Of a DNA stretch of 64,000 nucleotides, positions 9,621 to 20,737 are shown piece after piece. This DNA comes from Synanceia verrucosa (Eukaryota > Chordata > Actinopteri > Perciformes > Synanceiidae), in NCBI GenBank assembly GCA_029721515.1, contig CM056556.1, positions 21,718,169 through 21,782,168 on the forward strand. The letters run 5' to 3'. The notes below the pieces were generated by a model that had not been told where the DNA came from, did not search any database, and saw only the letters and a program-made list of their open reading frames with translations. A program made the translations under genes and the position numbers. The stretch's first letter is position 1. The number at the start of each line of letters is the position of its first letter.

Positions 9621-12600
9621 TACAGTCTTGTAGTAGACTGTTACTCAAGAAGGTATAGGACAACAGTTGGCTTAAGGCACAGTGTATAGTATTTGGCAGC
9701 ATCAGTGTGGTTGCAGGTTGCAACCAACTGAGAACCTCTCTGCTTACTTTTTCCTTTCCAAGACTGTGGTAACGTGAGTCGCCGAGTTTAAAAAGAGTGG
9801 TAGCACTGTTTTCCTCGCTCAGAGGCCATCGTTACCTAAATAACACAACTTAACAAGGTAAGGAAGTCAGATGACAGCTGGTGGTACCACGGTTTTGCAC
9901 TCTGCAGCTCACATATTACTGCAGTTTCACAAATGCGTCAGAGAACTGCAGAGGTATCACAAAAGTATGAAAGGCACATTCTAAGCTGACAAAAACACAA
10001 CAATTCTTGGTATCTGGTTATTATACAGGAATGAAAGCATAGTTATGAATCACCCTAACCCTGGTCTTTCAAAGAGGGGAAGCTCATTGTCGGCTTACAT
10101 CATGAAATTTGATAAAACAATCAAATGAAACAATATTAAACTCGAACAAGGAAATGTTGAAATTATGTTAAACTGAAACAAGGAAATACGATGAGTGTGT
10201 TTTATGGGTTGCAGTTGTCTTTCAACTCCACTTGCAAAATCAGCGATGGGACTGAGCTGAGCTGTCAGGTGATGGTGTATATCTCAAAATACCTGTCAAT
10301 CAAAACGGGATCCAGCCTTTCAACTGATCCTCCAATCATCATGCAGAAGCTCAGCATCCAGGCCTACCGAGGCCCGCCCTCAACTCCATTCAGCCCCAGA
10401 GATGCTGAGCGTCCAGGGACGGGACAAAATCATAGTATTTATCCAATGACTGTCGGGTTTTGAGGCAACGCAGAAAACTGTTCCATGCAGTCCCATTGAA
10501 GTGCATGGATGCCCAGCCTCTATGGACAAACGCATTGACCATAGACCATATGAGAAATAATAATAGTAAGCTTATCACAAAGCTGATTTTGAACGAACTT
10601 CTCTTTGAAATTAACGTGTTCTAACGCATTTGTAGTCAATGAAATGTTAACAAACCGTACACATTTGACTATTTAATTTTTGACATTTTTGGGGAAGCTG
10701 AGCTTCCCTTGCAGTCTTAGAGAAATCACCTCTGTTATGAATATCATATTCAATTTCTGGTGATAGATGCCTGGAAATGCTACACACTGTTCCTTTAAGT
10801 CTATGAGAAAATAATTATTATAATCTTAATCCTTGATTCACAGATTATTGAATGTCCCCACAGCAAACAGTTTTTCCGGGTATTTTCATAAATAACCACA
10901 AATGTATGTTTTGTAGAGTAATATTGTAATATCACGGTCGACTAACACTAACTTAAAATAATGTCAAAATTATGTGTGCCTTGATATCTTACCAAAGGCA
11001 ATAAAAATATGAATAAATCAATTTGCATTTATAATGGCCATTCAAAAAGTGTGTTTTCAGTATGCCTGGCTACCTGCTTCTGATGTCTTTTTACTTGTTG
11101 CAACATTCAATGCATTTTTAAAGGTATAAAATAATATTTTCAAAAAAGACCATTCAATTTTGTTGCCTGTCAATGGCTCAGCTAACATTAGCATCTGTGG
11201 AGAAACACAGATTTTAATATGCGATTCCTTACACTTTCAGTGTTTTTACCAGGTTTAATTACCAGGTCTGATTTTGATTTTGTAGAAAAGACCATTATTG
11301 TTTTAATTGAGAGACTCCTAGGAGCAGAACTGTCTTTTTCCTGTCAAAGTAGTGCCTAACAGCTCCCAGATCCTTGTTCAAAGTCAGCTTAAATTGGATG
11401 TTGATACACGGTAGAAGCACTGTTTGGCTGGTGTAACAGTTGTCAGTGGAGGTCTGAGTGTCAAACAGATCTAGCACCTGCTGGTTCATCAGAGTAAACA
11501 AAAGAGTAAATACTGAAAGTTGTACTTACACAAAGAAGCGTTTAATGGGCCACTCTTAATTCTTATTTAATGTGTGTGAATAATTGGTTCTTACAGCTTG
11601 AGAGCAGATGGTATCGATGACCACATCTGCATAAATAACGCAAAGAAACCAGCCGGCCTCAAAAGCCATTGAAGTATATGGTCTGGAGAGAGAGATTAAT
11701 GAATGTGTGCCGTTAATGATAAAGTAGCCACCCCAGATAAGCTCCATTCAGTCACATACAGTAATCTGTAAATGCCAGTTTTGCTGTCCATGTTGATGTC
11801 ATGTTTGGAAATGTCCTCTAGCACCGTAGGGCTAGTTACATTTACTGGACTTTTTGTGGTGGTGTAGAAACAGATTTATATTGTAATTCTTTATTTTAAT
11901 CGAATTGTTGATAAAAAAGGAGTTTTCTCTTATCAGACATTTATTTGTACATATTCAATTCAGACCCACCTCTGTATCACAGTATTCAGTATTCCTTTAT
12001 CTATAAAAATTAAACCCTAAGATTACAGAATGCATGATTTTATTTTGTAATAGCTGCAAGATTAAAATAGGTGGTTATAATGGGACTTAATAGGCGATTA
12101 AGATGGTGGTAAATTTTAAATCTGGCACTACACAAAAACTAATAATGCGTCAAAGTCAATATTTTGGCAAATCTTCTCCAATGCTGATAAAAAAAACCCC
12201 AATATTTGTTATATGGAAAATTCACAACTCATTTTTTGTGTGATTTTTCCAGAAAAATATTACCATCATGTAACTGGCATTTAACGGGTTACATTTCTCA
12301 AAATGATGGAATGTTTGGTAGTGTTGAGCAGTGCTGAAGTTTAAGAGATTTATGCAGAAAAAAAAATTTGAAAAAAATCCAACATTTTTGTCCCTAACCC
12401 TTTTCACAGTGTTCTATTACTCTATTGGAAAAAAGAAAATTTGGATTCCAAAATTTGTCAAGAGAGAGACTTTAATACAACACAGCCAACATGATGACCA
12501 GATAAAGGGGAAAAATTTGCTCCAACCATCTGTCTTCCCTGGCTAAAACCTGGACATTCCTGTCCTCAAAAGATTAGCCTGTGTCTTTCAGGTGCAGGTA

Positions 12601-12771
12601 AACTACTGAGTATTATACTCAGGAGTTGGTTCTCCTGTGTTGAGCCATATGCTTGTGGAACTCTTGTTTGGTCTCCCCAATGTGCAAGTCATTGCATTCT
12701 TCACTGCACTGGACAGCATACACTACTTCACTTTGTGTCTTGGGATTTTGTCCTTAGGTCTTGGACACGGT

Positions 12772-13139
12772 GGCGGCATGGTGGTGCAGTGGTTAGCACT
12801 GTCGCCTCATAGCAAGAAGGTTCGAGTCCCGGTCCGGGGCCTTTCTGTGTGGAGTTTGCATGTTCTCCGCATGTCTGTGTGGGTGCTCTCGGGAACTCCA
12901 GCTTCCTCCCATCATCCAAAAACATGCATAGGGATTAGGTTAAATGGCTAATTTAAATTGCCCGTAGGTGTGAATGTGAGTGTGAGTGGTTGTCTGTCTC
13001 TACGTGCCCTGCGATGAACTGGCGACTTGTCCAGGGTGTCCCCTGCCTCTCACCCTAAGACAGCTGGGATAGGCTCCAGCTCCCCCGCGACCCTATGAGG
13101 ATAGGCGGTAGATAATGGGTGGATGGATGGATGGATGGA
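12772..13139 (+). mobile_element. tRNA-derived dispersed repeat (family A), plus orientation
   Basis: The head GGTGCAGTGGTTAGCACTGT and the box GGTTCGAGTCCC resemble tRNA A and B boxes. The tail reads CCAGGGTGTCCCCTGCCTCT then GGATAGGCTCCAGCTCCCCC and ends in a (GGAT)n tract. The same family recurs at 23097, 31299, 37499, 41877, 49721 and 58745. Confidence 0.85.
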
Positions 13140-13359
13140 TATTGCTCTTTGTTTTTTATGTATCTGTAAAGCAACCTGGAGGGTCTGAAAGGCGCTTCCA
13201 ATAAAATGTATTATTATTATTATTATTATTGATGCACTGACAACAAAGGTTGACCAAATAGTGGAGGAATTAACACCCCTCTTATCCAGGCAAATTTTGG
13301 AGGATATCTCCAAATATTTGGAGAAGGTAAAGTAAAACTCTGAAGCTCCTGGGACTTGG

Positions 13360-13620
13360 CACTCTCATGCTGCAATTTGAGACTACACCTAGTAAGCAGT
13401 AGGCTATGCAAGTCAACCGGCATTCTGCAAAATGTGACTATATTTATACTCCCTTGTGTTTTTGGCGTACTGCATTTGACATACTGTGTATTGGGACATA
13501 CTAAATTGGTTAATACTCTCATGGTAGTTTGGCTTTTGGAACACACAGTATGTCAAATGCACGTACACAAAAAAGAAGATATCCTACTGTATCTGGTAAT
13601 AGGACTTGTGATATAGTTTA
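13360..13620. repeat. Sequence shared with the duplication at 30035-30305
   Basis: Long blocks such as GTACTGCATTTGACATACT and GGTTAATACTCTCATGGTAG recur in order at 30130-30195, and GTATCTGGTAATAG...CTTGTGATATAG recurs at 30242-30270. It is non-coding and belongs to the segmental duplication described under 29880-39093. Confidence 0.75.
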
Positions 13621-13939
13621 AATTGCCACAACATTATACTAAACTGGATTACGGCAAATGCAAATAGCAAATAATATGTATGCACCATTTAAATTGAAGC
13701 ACAAGGGTAAAGTAAGTGCTTTCGGATGGTCTCTGCATTGTTTACATCCCCTGTCCGGTTGAGCCGTCTATCTTTAATATTTCATTTGCTCACATTGAAC
13801 TCTGAATGATGGCTGCGTAGGGGCCCACAGCTCAGTTCCACGGCTTATTTTTGTCCCCTGGTCCGCTATACAAACAGTATATGCCTATATGTCATCTAGC
13901 AGATGACAAGCGTCGAAAATTGTATAGACTACAATTCCC

Positions 13940-14035
13940 ACATACCACCGGACCTGTTACGGTTAAGTGCGTGCCCTCGTAGGGGAGCGGACACTCCACT
14001 GTGCGATCGAGAAGCCGTCCTCGGCGTTGGTAAGA
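13940..14035 (+). other. nutf2: Probable NUTF2 non-coding leader exon and promoter edge
   Basis: GTCCTCGGCGTTG is followed by two overlapping donors, GTAAGAG and GTAAGTT (14028-14042). The block 13909-14160 is conserved at 32718-32955 upstream of the second NUTF2 copy, which suggests a functional 5' end duplicated with the gene. The downstream stretch (14190-14520) is CpG-rich with AGC and GCTA/GCTG repeats (14400-14480), as near an active promoter. The exon start cannot be placed; it is inferred, with no transcript evidence. Confidence 0.5.
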
Positions 14036-15068
14036 GGTAAGTTGTTATCACTTATTTGTAGGGAACTGTCTCATTCATATTGAATGGAAACATGCGCGAA
14101 AATAAAAAGTGCTGGTTTAGTGTGACATTTAAGCAACTATAAGGGAGTATAAGTACTTCAGTTGGCTGCTCCTAACGTTGGTCACGCCTATGTAGGGGTA
14201 GCTGCTGCAGTACTCTGCGCCCGGGCCCGGAGGAGGCATCAACACTTGGAGGAGACGGGTTATTTTTAGCAACCGGTGAAAAGGCCAACACCAGCCGGTC
14301 AGTTAGCTAACGTCTGGAAATATAATGTATCTGACGGCAAGTGGGCCGGAATGCTAGGCACCCGAACTGCCTTTGCCAGTACAGGCTAACGTTAGCAAAC
14401 ACGACAGCTCACAAGCTAGCAGCAGCAGCAGCAGCAGCTAGCTAGCTAGCTAGCTAGCTGTCTGGCTGGCTGGCTGGCTGTTTAGTTTACGCTAAGTAGC
14501 CGTAACGTAGAGCCTTAACCATTTGTTAACGTTACTAAATAAGCGTATGATGCTATCCCCTAGTGTGCCATCGGTAAGTTGCGCTTGAAATGTTTCTAAT
14601 TCATGACTAATGTTTCATTGTTTGGAGATTGTTTTCAGAGTTGTCTGTGCTTGTGTTGTAGCGCATGACTTGTACTGTCACTGTCACACAAGCGGAGCAC
14701 CAGTGCTGCCTGTTCAAAACTCTGATCGTTGTGTTTGGTTTTCGCAGTGGTGGTGTGGTTACTCAGTGACTTTTAATGCACGTTTAATGTGTTTGGTGAT
14801 TATTTTCTACAACTTTTTCTTAGGTTTTTTTTAGTTGAATTACTTTATTGATCCCAACCTGGGAAATTACATTTTACTTTCTATTTTTATCTGTGATAAC
14901 ACACATCTCTTACGAAGAGGAGAGCCCACTCCACTCACTGATTCATTCACTATGTCGCCACACCTCAATACTGTATATGAATACAGTGTTTATGTATTTG
15001 TGTGTGTGTGTGTTTTTATTCATATCGTAAGTTACAAAGGTAACTATGGTTCTGTGAATTCCTGGATG

Positions 15069-15235
15069 ACTGCCAGTGGCAGTGAACAAAGTGGATATGT
15101 CTCCTCGCGCTCCGCGCAGGTCGAGATGTTATGTAAACAAAGTTGCGTATGTGACGTGTAGGCTAACTGCATCAGAGCATATAAATACCACCTGGTAGCC
15201 TACACCCGGCCTCTCAGAATCTTCTCGCCCGACAG
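15069..15235. repeat. DIRS inverted terminal repeat, left
   Basis: GTGGATATGTCTCCTCGCGC through GCCTACACCCGGCCTCT is the inverted complement of 20455-20612 with a handful of mismatches. It includes a TATAAATA box (15179-15186). Confidence 0.9.
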
Positions 15236-15254
15236 ATTCCGAGTGACCGGCATG

Positions 15255-15350
15255 ACTGGCAGTCATCCAGGAATTCACAGAACCATAGTTACCTTCGTAA
15301 CTTACGTTCCGTTTCATTCCCTCCTGACTGCCAGTGGCAGTGAACAAAGT
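15255..15350. repeat. DIRS internal complementary region
   Basis: 15258-15304 (GTCATCCAGGAATTCACAGA...TAACTTAC) is the complement of the left end at 15027-15070. The adjoining 15305-15347 (GTTCCGTTTCATTCCCTCCT...) is the complement of the right end at 20588-20630. The two halves abut, as expected if the ICR templates the joining of the ends into a circle. Confidence 0.9.
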
Positions 15351-15393
15351 GGATGACTCATACCAGCGGTGTCACGAGGAAGCAGACACCTAC

Positions 15394-16530
15394 CTACTGG
15401 TTGGCCATCGACGCCAGTGGAAGAACGGCTGCTGCCAGTGTGGATCCAGATGCCACCTTAAGCCGATAAAACCTTGAAAAGGTGCATGGCGCTGCCCAGG
15501 ACGCTGCTGCATATATCTCAGAGAGTGGCATCCCTGTCATTGCGGCCCAGGAGGTTGCCACACCCCTGGTAGAGTGGCAAATGATATCCAAGGGGGCAGG
15601 TTTTCCTGCAGCCTCGTAAGCTTGCCTGATTGTGTCAACGACCCAGTGAGAGAGCCTCTGCTTAGACAGCGCATCTCCTTTACTCTTTCCGCCATAGCAG
15701 ACAAACAACTGCTCTGAGCGCCTAAAGTTTTGTGTTGCTCTAATGTACAGGCGCAATGCCCTGACTGGGCACAGTCCACTGGCCCTCTCCTCGATCTCAG
15801 AGTCGATCAGGGGAGGATGGAAAGCCTCCAGCTCTATGGCCTGATTGATGTGGCTGGGGGGCAGGACTTTTGGCAAGAAGGAAATATTCGGCCACAGTGT
15901 GACCCCCGACCCATCTGTCTTCCACCGTAGACAGATAGGGCTAACTGAAAGCGCGTGAAGTTCACCAACCCGCTTGGCTGTCGAAACTGCCAATAGAAAT
16001 GCAGTCTTCATTGATATACACCTCAGAGACCCCTCTTCCATGGGCTCAAAGAGTGGCTTGCCTAAGGCCTGCAGGACCAGTGGCAGGTCCCATCCGGCAG
16101 CCCACCTCACCCTAGGAGGGCGCAGCCGTCTGGCACGCAGAAACTGGGTCACCCAGTGATGTGCACCAACTGACCTCCCCTCAATGCGGTCATGGTGTAC
16201 TGAGATGGCTGCCACATGAACCTTCAGGGTTGAAGCAGCCCTGCCTGACTCGAAGAGATCCTGCAAGTACTGCAGTATGTCATGCAGAGGGCATGATACT
16301 GGGTTCATACCCCTGTTCCTGCACCATGAAGTGAAAGCAGCCCAACAGCTTCGATACACCACTCTTGTGGAGGGAGCCCTAGCACTCTGCAGGGTTTCAC
16401 AAACCGAGGGCTCGAAGTCAATCAGTGACCGGCACCCCCCAGTGGCCAAACCCAGAGCTGGAAGAGGCTCGGGGACGGATGCAAAACCTTCCCGTCCAAC
16501 TGGGACAGGAGGTTCCCCATGGTTCCCCAT
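15394..16530 (-). CDS. DIRS tyrosine recombinase (open frame)
   Basis: A 378-codon open frame. The N-terminal half resembles the SAM-like core-binding domain (RAPSTRVVYRSCWAAFTSWC). The C-terminal half has the catalytic set of tyrosine recombinases: arginine in AKRVGELHAL, the HxxR box in CHSTRGVATS, and the nucleophile tyrosine in FSRFYRLKV, followed by a short tail. In DIRS elements this enzyme integrates a circular DNA intermediate. The true start may lie upstream, since these frames overlap RT-RH and the first Met is only assumed. It is the only DIRS frame here without an obvious lesion. Confidence 0.85.
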   Translation of the reverse strand: MGNHGEPPVPVGREGFASVPEPLPALGLATGGCRSLIDFEPSVCETLQSARAPSTRVVYRSCWAAFTSWCRNRGMNPVSCPLHDILQYLQDLFESGRAASTLKVHVAAISVHHDRIEGRSVGAHHWVTQFLRARRLRPPRVRWAAGWDLPLVLQALGKPLFEPMEEGSLRCISMKTAFLLAVSTAKRVGELHALSVSPICLRWKTDGSGVTLWPNISFLPKVLPPSHINQAIELEAFHPPLIDSEIEERASGLCPVRALRLYIRATQNFRRSEQLFVCYGGKSKGDALSKQRLSHWVVDTIRQAYEAAGKPAPLDIICHSTRGVATSWAAMTGMPLSEIYAAASWAAPCTFSRFYRLKVASGSTLAAAVLPLASMANQ

Positions 16531-18458
16531 CCAGCAGACTGATGAGTGTGGAGAACCATATCCTCGATGGCCACCTGGGGGCGACGAGGAGGATCTTGTG
16601 ACCCGATAACCTCACTCTGTGAAGCGTAGGTGCTATCAAGGGGACCGGGGGGAACGCATAGAGAAGTCCCCTCGGCCAGGCGTTGGCGAGAGCATCCACC
16701 CCCAGTGGGGCGCTGGTCTCGTTCAGTGAGAACCACAGGCGACAATGAGTTGTGCGCTCGGAGGCGAACAAGTCGACTTGTGCTCAGCCGTACCGATCCC
16801 ATATCATCTGCACCACCCGAGGGTGCAATCACCATTCCCCTGGGCCCAGCCTCTGGCGTGAGAGGGAATCCGCCACCAAATTTTCCCTGCCTGGGAGGTG
16901 CATTGCTCTCAGGGAGGCCAATCGAGGGTGAGCCCATCTCCACAGTCTCTGAGCCTCCCTCAGCAACTTCGCCGATCTGGTCCCCCCCGATGGTTGATAT
17001 GATACACGGCAGAAGTGTTGTCCGTTCGGATAAGCACGTGCTCGTCCCTGAGAAAGGGCGAGAAGTGCTTCAGCGCCAAGTAGACGGTCCGGAGTTCCAG
17101 GACATTGATGTGCTGACTCCTCCATGGAGGGCTCCACAGTCCCTGGACCGACCTCCTCTGCCACACCACCCTCCAACCCTGGGGCGAGGCATCTGTTGTT
17201 ATCACCTGTCGCCTTGCAGGAACTGAGCCCAGAGGAACTCCCTGCTGCAGAAATGTGCGGTCCCGCCACTGGCGGAGATGAAAAAGGCACCTGTTTGTCA
17301 CTCTCACCTTGTTCTGCCTCTGTAGATTGGGGTCCATGTGGAGGCTGTTGTACCACCTCTGCAAGGGTCGTAGATGCAGCAACCCAAGAGGTGTGATTGC
17401 TGATGCTGATGCCAGCATACCCAGCAGCCGGAGCCATGTTCGGACTGGCACTCTTGTTCCGAGACGGAAGGACTGTAACAGGTCCTGAATCCTGTCTATC
17501 CGCTCCATGGCCGGACTTGCCCGCATGGAGACAGAATCCAGAGCCAGATGAAGGTGGTTTGCTGCGTCGGATGAAGAGAGCTCTTCTCCAGGTTCACTGA
17601 CATGCCCAGTGCCTCGAGGTGAGCAAGGACCTTGGCTGTTTTCTGTCTCGCCTCCTGGAACGAGGGGGCACAGATGAGCCAGTCGTCGAGGTAAGGGAGA
17701 ATCTTTATTCCACCCAGTCCTAGAGCTGTTAAGGCTGCCCTCATGCATCTTGTGAAGATGCGGTGGGCCAGGGACAGGCCAAATGGCAGGACGGCAAATT
17801 GATATGCCCGGCCTCGAAAGGCGAAGCGAAGAAATCTCCTGTGTTCTGGATAAATAGGGACGTGAAAGTAGGCGACCTTGAGATCCACAGAAGTGAACTA
17901 TTCTCTGGGAATGATAGCCTGGAGAACGTCGACTGTACGTAGCATGCGAAATGGGAGGACCCTCAGATAACCATTCAACCTTCTCAGGTCGAGTATGGGC
18001 CTGAAGGAGCCGTCTTTTTTTTGGAACCAGGAAATATGTTGAGTAAAACCATCGTTCTGTGTACGTGGGTCCACTGTTGTAACAGCCTTCTTGTCCAGGA
18101 GTGTAGCAATTTCCTGGGACAGAAACTGGGCCTTCACTGGGTCTGTGACTGAGGTCACTTTGACCCCTGTAGGCGGTGGGGGTCGGCGGTGGAACTGCAT
18201 CCTGTAACCCTCTGACATGGTGTTTAACACCCATGCGTCTTGGGAATGGGCAGCCCAGTAGTCCAGATGCTGCTGTGAAAATCTGCCCGCTGCTGGCCCC
18301 CGACCTTCAGCTTTTGCCTTGACGGTTGCTTGGGGGCCTGGGGGGGGGCGCTGAACATGCACTCGCCCCCGCTGGGATTGGCGGGGGGGAGGCTGCTCCC
18401 CTCTTGGCTGTTGCCAGCTAGTTGACGCTGCCTGGCTGTGCTGCCAGGGCTGTGGCAA
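16418..18458 (-). pseudogene. DIRS reverse transcriptase-RNase H, frameshifted
   Basis: The RT domain runs from 18458. It contains FRPILDLRRLNGYL, then an in-frame TAG at 17900-17898, then AYFHVPIYPEHRRFLRF and the catalytic YLDDW box. A frameshift near 17510-17550 moves the reading to the frame carrying the RNase H start (ITTDASPQGW) and RTDNTSAVYHINHRGG. A run of G/C at 16980-16990 shifts it again, to RENLVADSLSRQ and LANAWPRGLLYAFPP. An adenine methylase domain, found in some DIRS, was not seen. It cannot encode a whole polyprotein as written. Confidence 0.85.
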
Positions 18459-18488
18459 TGGATTCAGATGACGTGACCGGCGCGGGTC

Positions 18489-19687
18489 TCACGCTCCACG
18501 TTTCTTAGAGTGCTGAACTGGGGTACTCATACCCTTACCCCGGTCTGCCCAGGCCTCAGAAGCCTGGCTAGACTGCTTCCTGCGCTCCAGCGCTGTTTCT
18601 GCCTGTGGCCCGAACAACTGGCCTGGCACCACTGGGAGCTTTCGGAGGGCATGTCTGCAGTCATCAGACATAGGCGCCTGGGCCAGCCACACCTGACGAC
18701 GTGTCACAACAAGGGTGGACATCAAGCGACCAAGCTCTCTGGTCATCAGCCCAAAGGCCTGAAGCGCTGCATCATTTTTATCAGCCAGTTCTGCCCCCCC
18801 ATGCCCTGGCTGCATCATGGCAGACTGGGCAAGGAGGAGCACCGACAGTGAGTTTCCAATGCGAGCCATACGGCCCGCTACATCATAAGCCTTCGACAGG
18901 AGGCTGTCAGTTACCCGGCACTGTGGCCTAGGGCAGTGGGGCTTAACCTTGAGTGCCTCATCTGGAGAGAGAACCAGTGCGGCAATGCATTGATCCACTG
19001 GAGGCATGTGAATCAGGCCATGTTCTTCTGCGCCGCGCATGGATGCCAAAGTTCTAGCATCTCTGCCATGGTGAGGCGCCATTCCTGGGTTTGCCCAGCA
19101 ACGGTTCAGCTCCTCCAAAAAGGCAGGCGAAGGTGTGACCTCAAATGGCGGGGCCACTGCTCCGCCCCCTGGACTGACAGTGCAGGGGAAAGACCCTGTC
19201 TGGGGCTAACCTCCAACTCACTCATTTGAAACTGTGAGTTTGAAGCCCTCGTTGACATGGCGTCGTCCATGTCCTTTGCAGAGTCCCAAGCAACTGCTCC
19301 TGGGGCAGGTGGAGGAGGTCGAGCCCATACGAGTGCTTTAAGTTGCTCTATCTCAGCTCTTAGAGCCTCCATCTCCTGGAGAGCGGGAGCTTGCTGTTTT
19401 GCCCTCTTGCGATCTGGGCTCCTGCGCCCCTTCTGTGGCCCGCCTCCGTGCTTCTCACGCCATCTGTGGGGGCCAGAACCTCTCCGAGTCACCCCAGAGA
19501 GTCATCCCAGCAGGAGGGTCTCCACCTGACGCAGCCTTTCCTCTCTCACTGAGAGCGGTAGGATCCTACAATTAATACATGGATCAGACAGGGTCTCCCT
19601 GAGATGACCGACCCCCAGACACCTGGGGCACATCTCATGACCGTCCTCCACCTCAAGCTGAGCCCCGCAAGAGACACACAGCAACAT
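18489..19687 (-). pseudogene. DIRS Gag-like protein, frameshifted
   Basis: The frame opens at 19687 with a cysteine/histidine-rich zinc-finger-like head (CVSCG ... CPRCLGVGH ... DPCINC). A stop at 19502 and a shift near 19110-19150 break it. The C-terminal half (18489-19157, 222 codons) is open, rich in Ala/Leu helices, and ends in a basic tail. Position upstream of RT and the Cys-rich head match vertebrate DIRS Gag. A distal nucleic-acid-binding role is inferred. Confidence 0.75.
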
Positions 19688-20454
19688 TATGTCCCCCCAA
19701 AGCAGGGCTCCGGTCAGGAGATCTGGGCGAGAACTGCTCTGATCAAACCACAGGTCGCGAGCCAGAATCTCCAGCGGCCGTGCTAGTCGGTTCAGGCTAA
19801 CTTACCTGAACCGAAGTGTAGCCAGGTAATCCAAGCGAGAACTGTGGACAGATCACAGAACGCGATTGGAACTTCCAGCAGTTTCTGCTCCTCTCCTTCT
19901 GTGAACCAGAAACCTCCAGCGGGTGCATTAGCTGGTCAGGCTACACCCCCCAAATAGTAGTGTAGCCAGGTAATCTAAGCGAGAACCGTGGGTAAACCAC
20001 AGAACGCGATTAGAACTTCCAGCAGTGTATTGTTTTCTCTGTAAACATAACACAGATATAAGTATACATAGTAATAATAAACATTATTATCACTCACCAT
20101 AACAATTGAGCTTAGAGGGCTAGGAACGAGCAGCAGCTAACTTACCACGCTAGCTCTACTAGCCCTCCGCCGAAGGGGGGGTCCAGGCTACACAGACTGC
20201 GGCGCAGTCGGCGTAGCATACGGGCGAGCCGCCACGCGGATGCCCCTCAGCCCCTCTCCCGCGACAAAGGGAGGATAGCGTGCCAACCACAGCCTTAGAG
20301 GGCAACAAGCTGCGCTCCGACCATAAGTCACAGGCAGGATGGCCGCACTAGCCCACACAGAGTGTACTCACCTCCCCTGAACCTGCAAAACGAGAGATAC
20401 GAAACACGGATCTCACGGAGCAATTAACCTGCGGTGAACGCTAGGCTAACGGTG

Positions 20455-20612
20455 AGAAGATCAAAGAGGCCGGGTGTAGGCTACCAGGTGGTATTTATAG
20501 GCTCTGATGCAGTTAGCCTACACATCACATACGCGACTTTGTTTACATAACATCTCGACTTGCGCGGAGTGCGAGGAGACATATCCACTTTGTTCACTGC
20601 CACTGGCAGTCA
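20455..20612. repeat. DIRS inverted terminal repeat, right
   Basis: Inverted complement of 15069-15235. It lies upstream of Gag on the minus strand and carries the matching TATTTATA motif, so it is the likely promoter end. Confidence 0.9.
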
Positions 20613-20737
20613 GGAGGGAATGAAACAGAAATATATATATATATACACAATATATGTCTTTTATCAACTTCTATCTTTATGAACGACATCCCCTCTGTCT
20701 CTTCATGTCCACAGTGTGTGTTGCAGGGTGATTCAGG

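Larger units (their letters stand above)
9621..13900. other. TSNAXIP1-NUTF2 intergenic region with no recognised gene
   Basis: I read all frames and see no conserved coding exon. In human, CENPT and THAP11 lie between these genes; neither a histone fold nor a THAP zinc finger is visible. A probable non-autonomous transposon spans about 10072-10715: its ends share GGGGAAGCTCA-type inverted sequence. A SINE lies at 12772-13139 and an (ATT)n tract at 13211-13231. The block 13360-13620 is paralogous to 30035-30305. The rest (10750-12750) is AT-rich and featureless by eye. Confidence 0.6.
15027..20630 (-). mobile_element. DIRS-type tyrosine-recombinase retrotransposon, full length, antisense in NUTF2 intron 1
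   Basis: DIRS elements replicate through reverse transcription and integrate with a tyrosine recombinase instead of a DDE integrase, leaving no target duplication. All structural parts are visible. Inverted terminal repeats lie at 15069-15235 and 20455-20612. An internal complementary region at 15255-15350 is the complement of both outer ends. On the minus strand the order is Gag, reverse transcriptase-RNase H, then tyrosine recombinase. Length is about 5.6 kb, normal for the family. Gag and RT-RH carry stops and frameshifts; the recombinase frame is open. The site is empty in the paralogous intron of the second NUTF2 copy, so insertion probably followed the duplication. Confidence 0.93.

Noticed and set aside
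12772..12850. tRNA gene
   Set aside because: A and B box-like sequence belongs to a dispersed repeat head that recurs seven times; no cloverleaf with proper acceptor stem.
16630..17226. 198-codon plus-strand frame
   Set aside because: Antisense shadow of the DIRS RT-RH region; no domain.
16960..18234. 424-codon frame taken as one protein
   Set aside because: Its first half is an out-of-frame reading of the RT domain; only the second half is the real RNase H frame after a frameshift.
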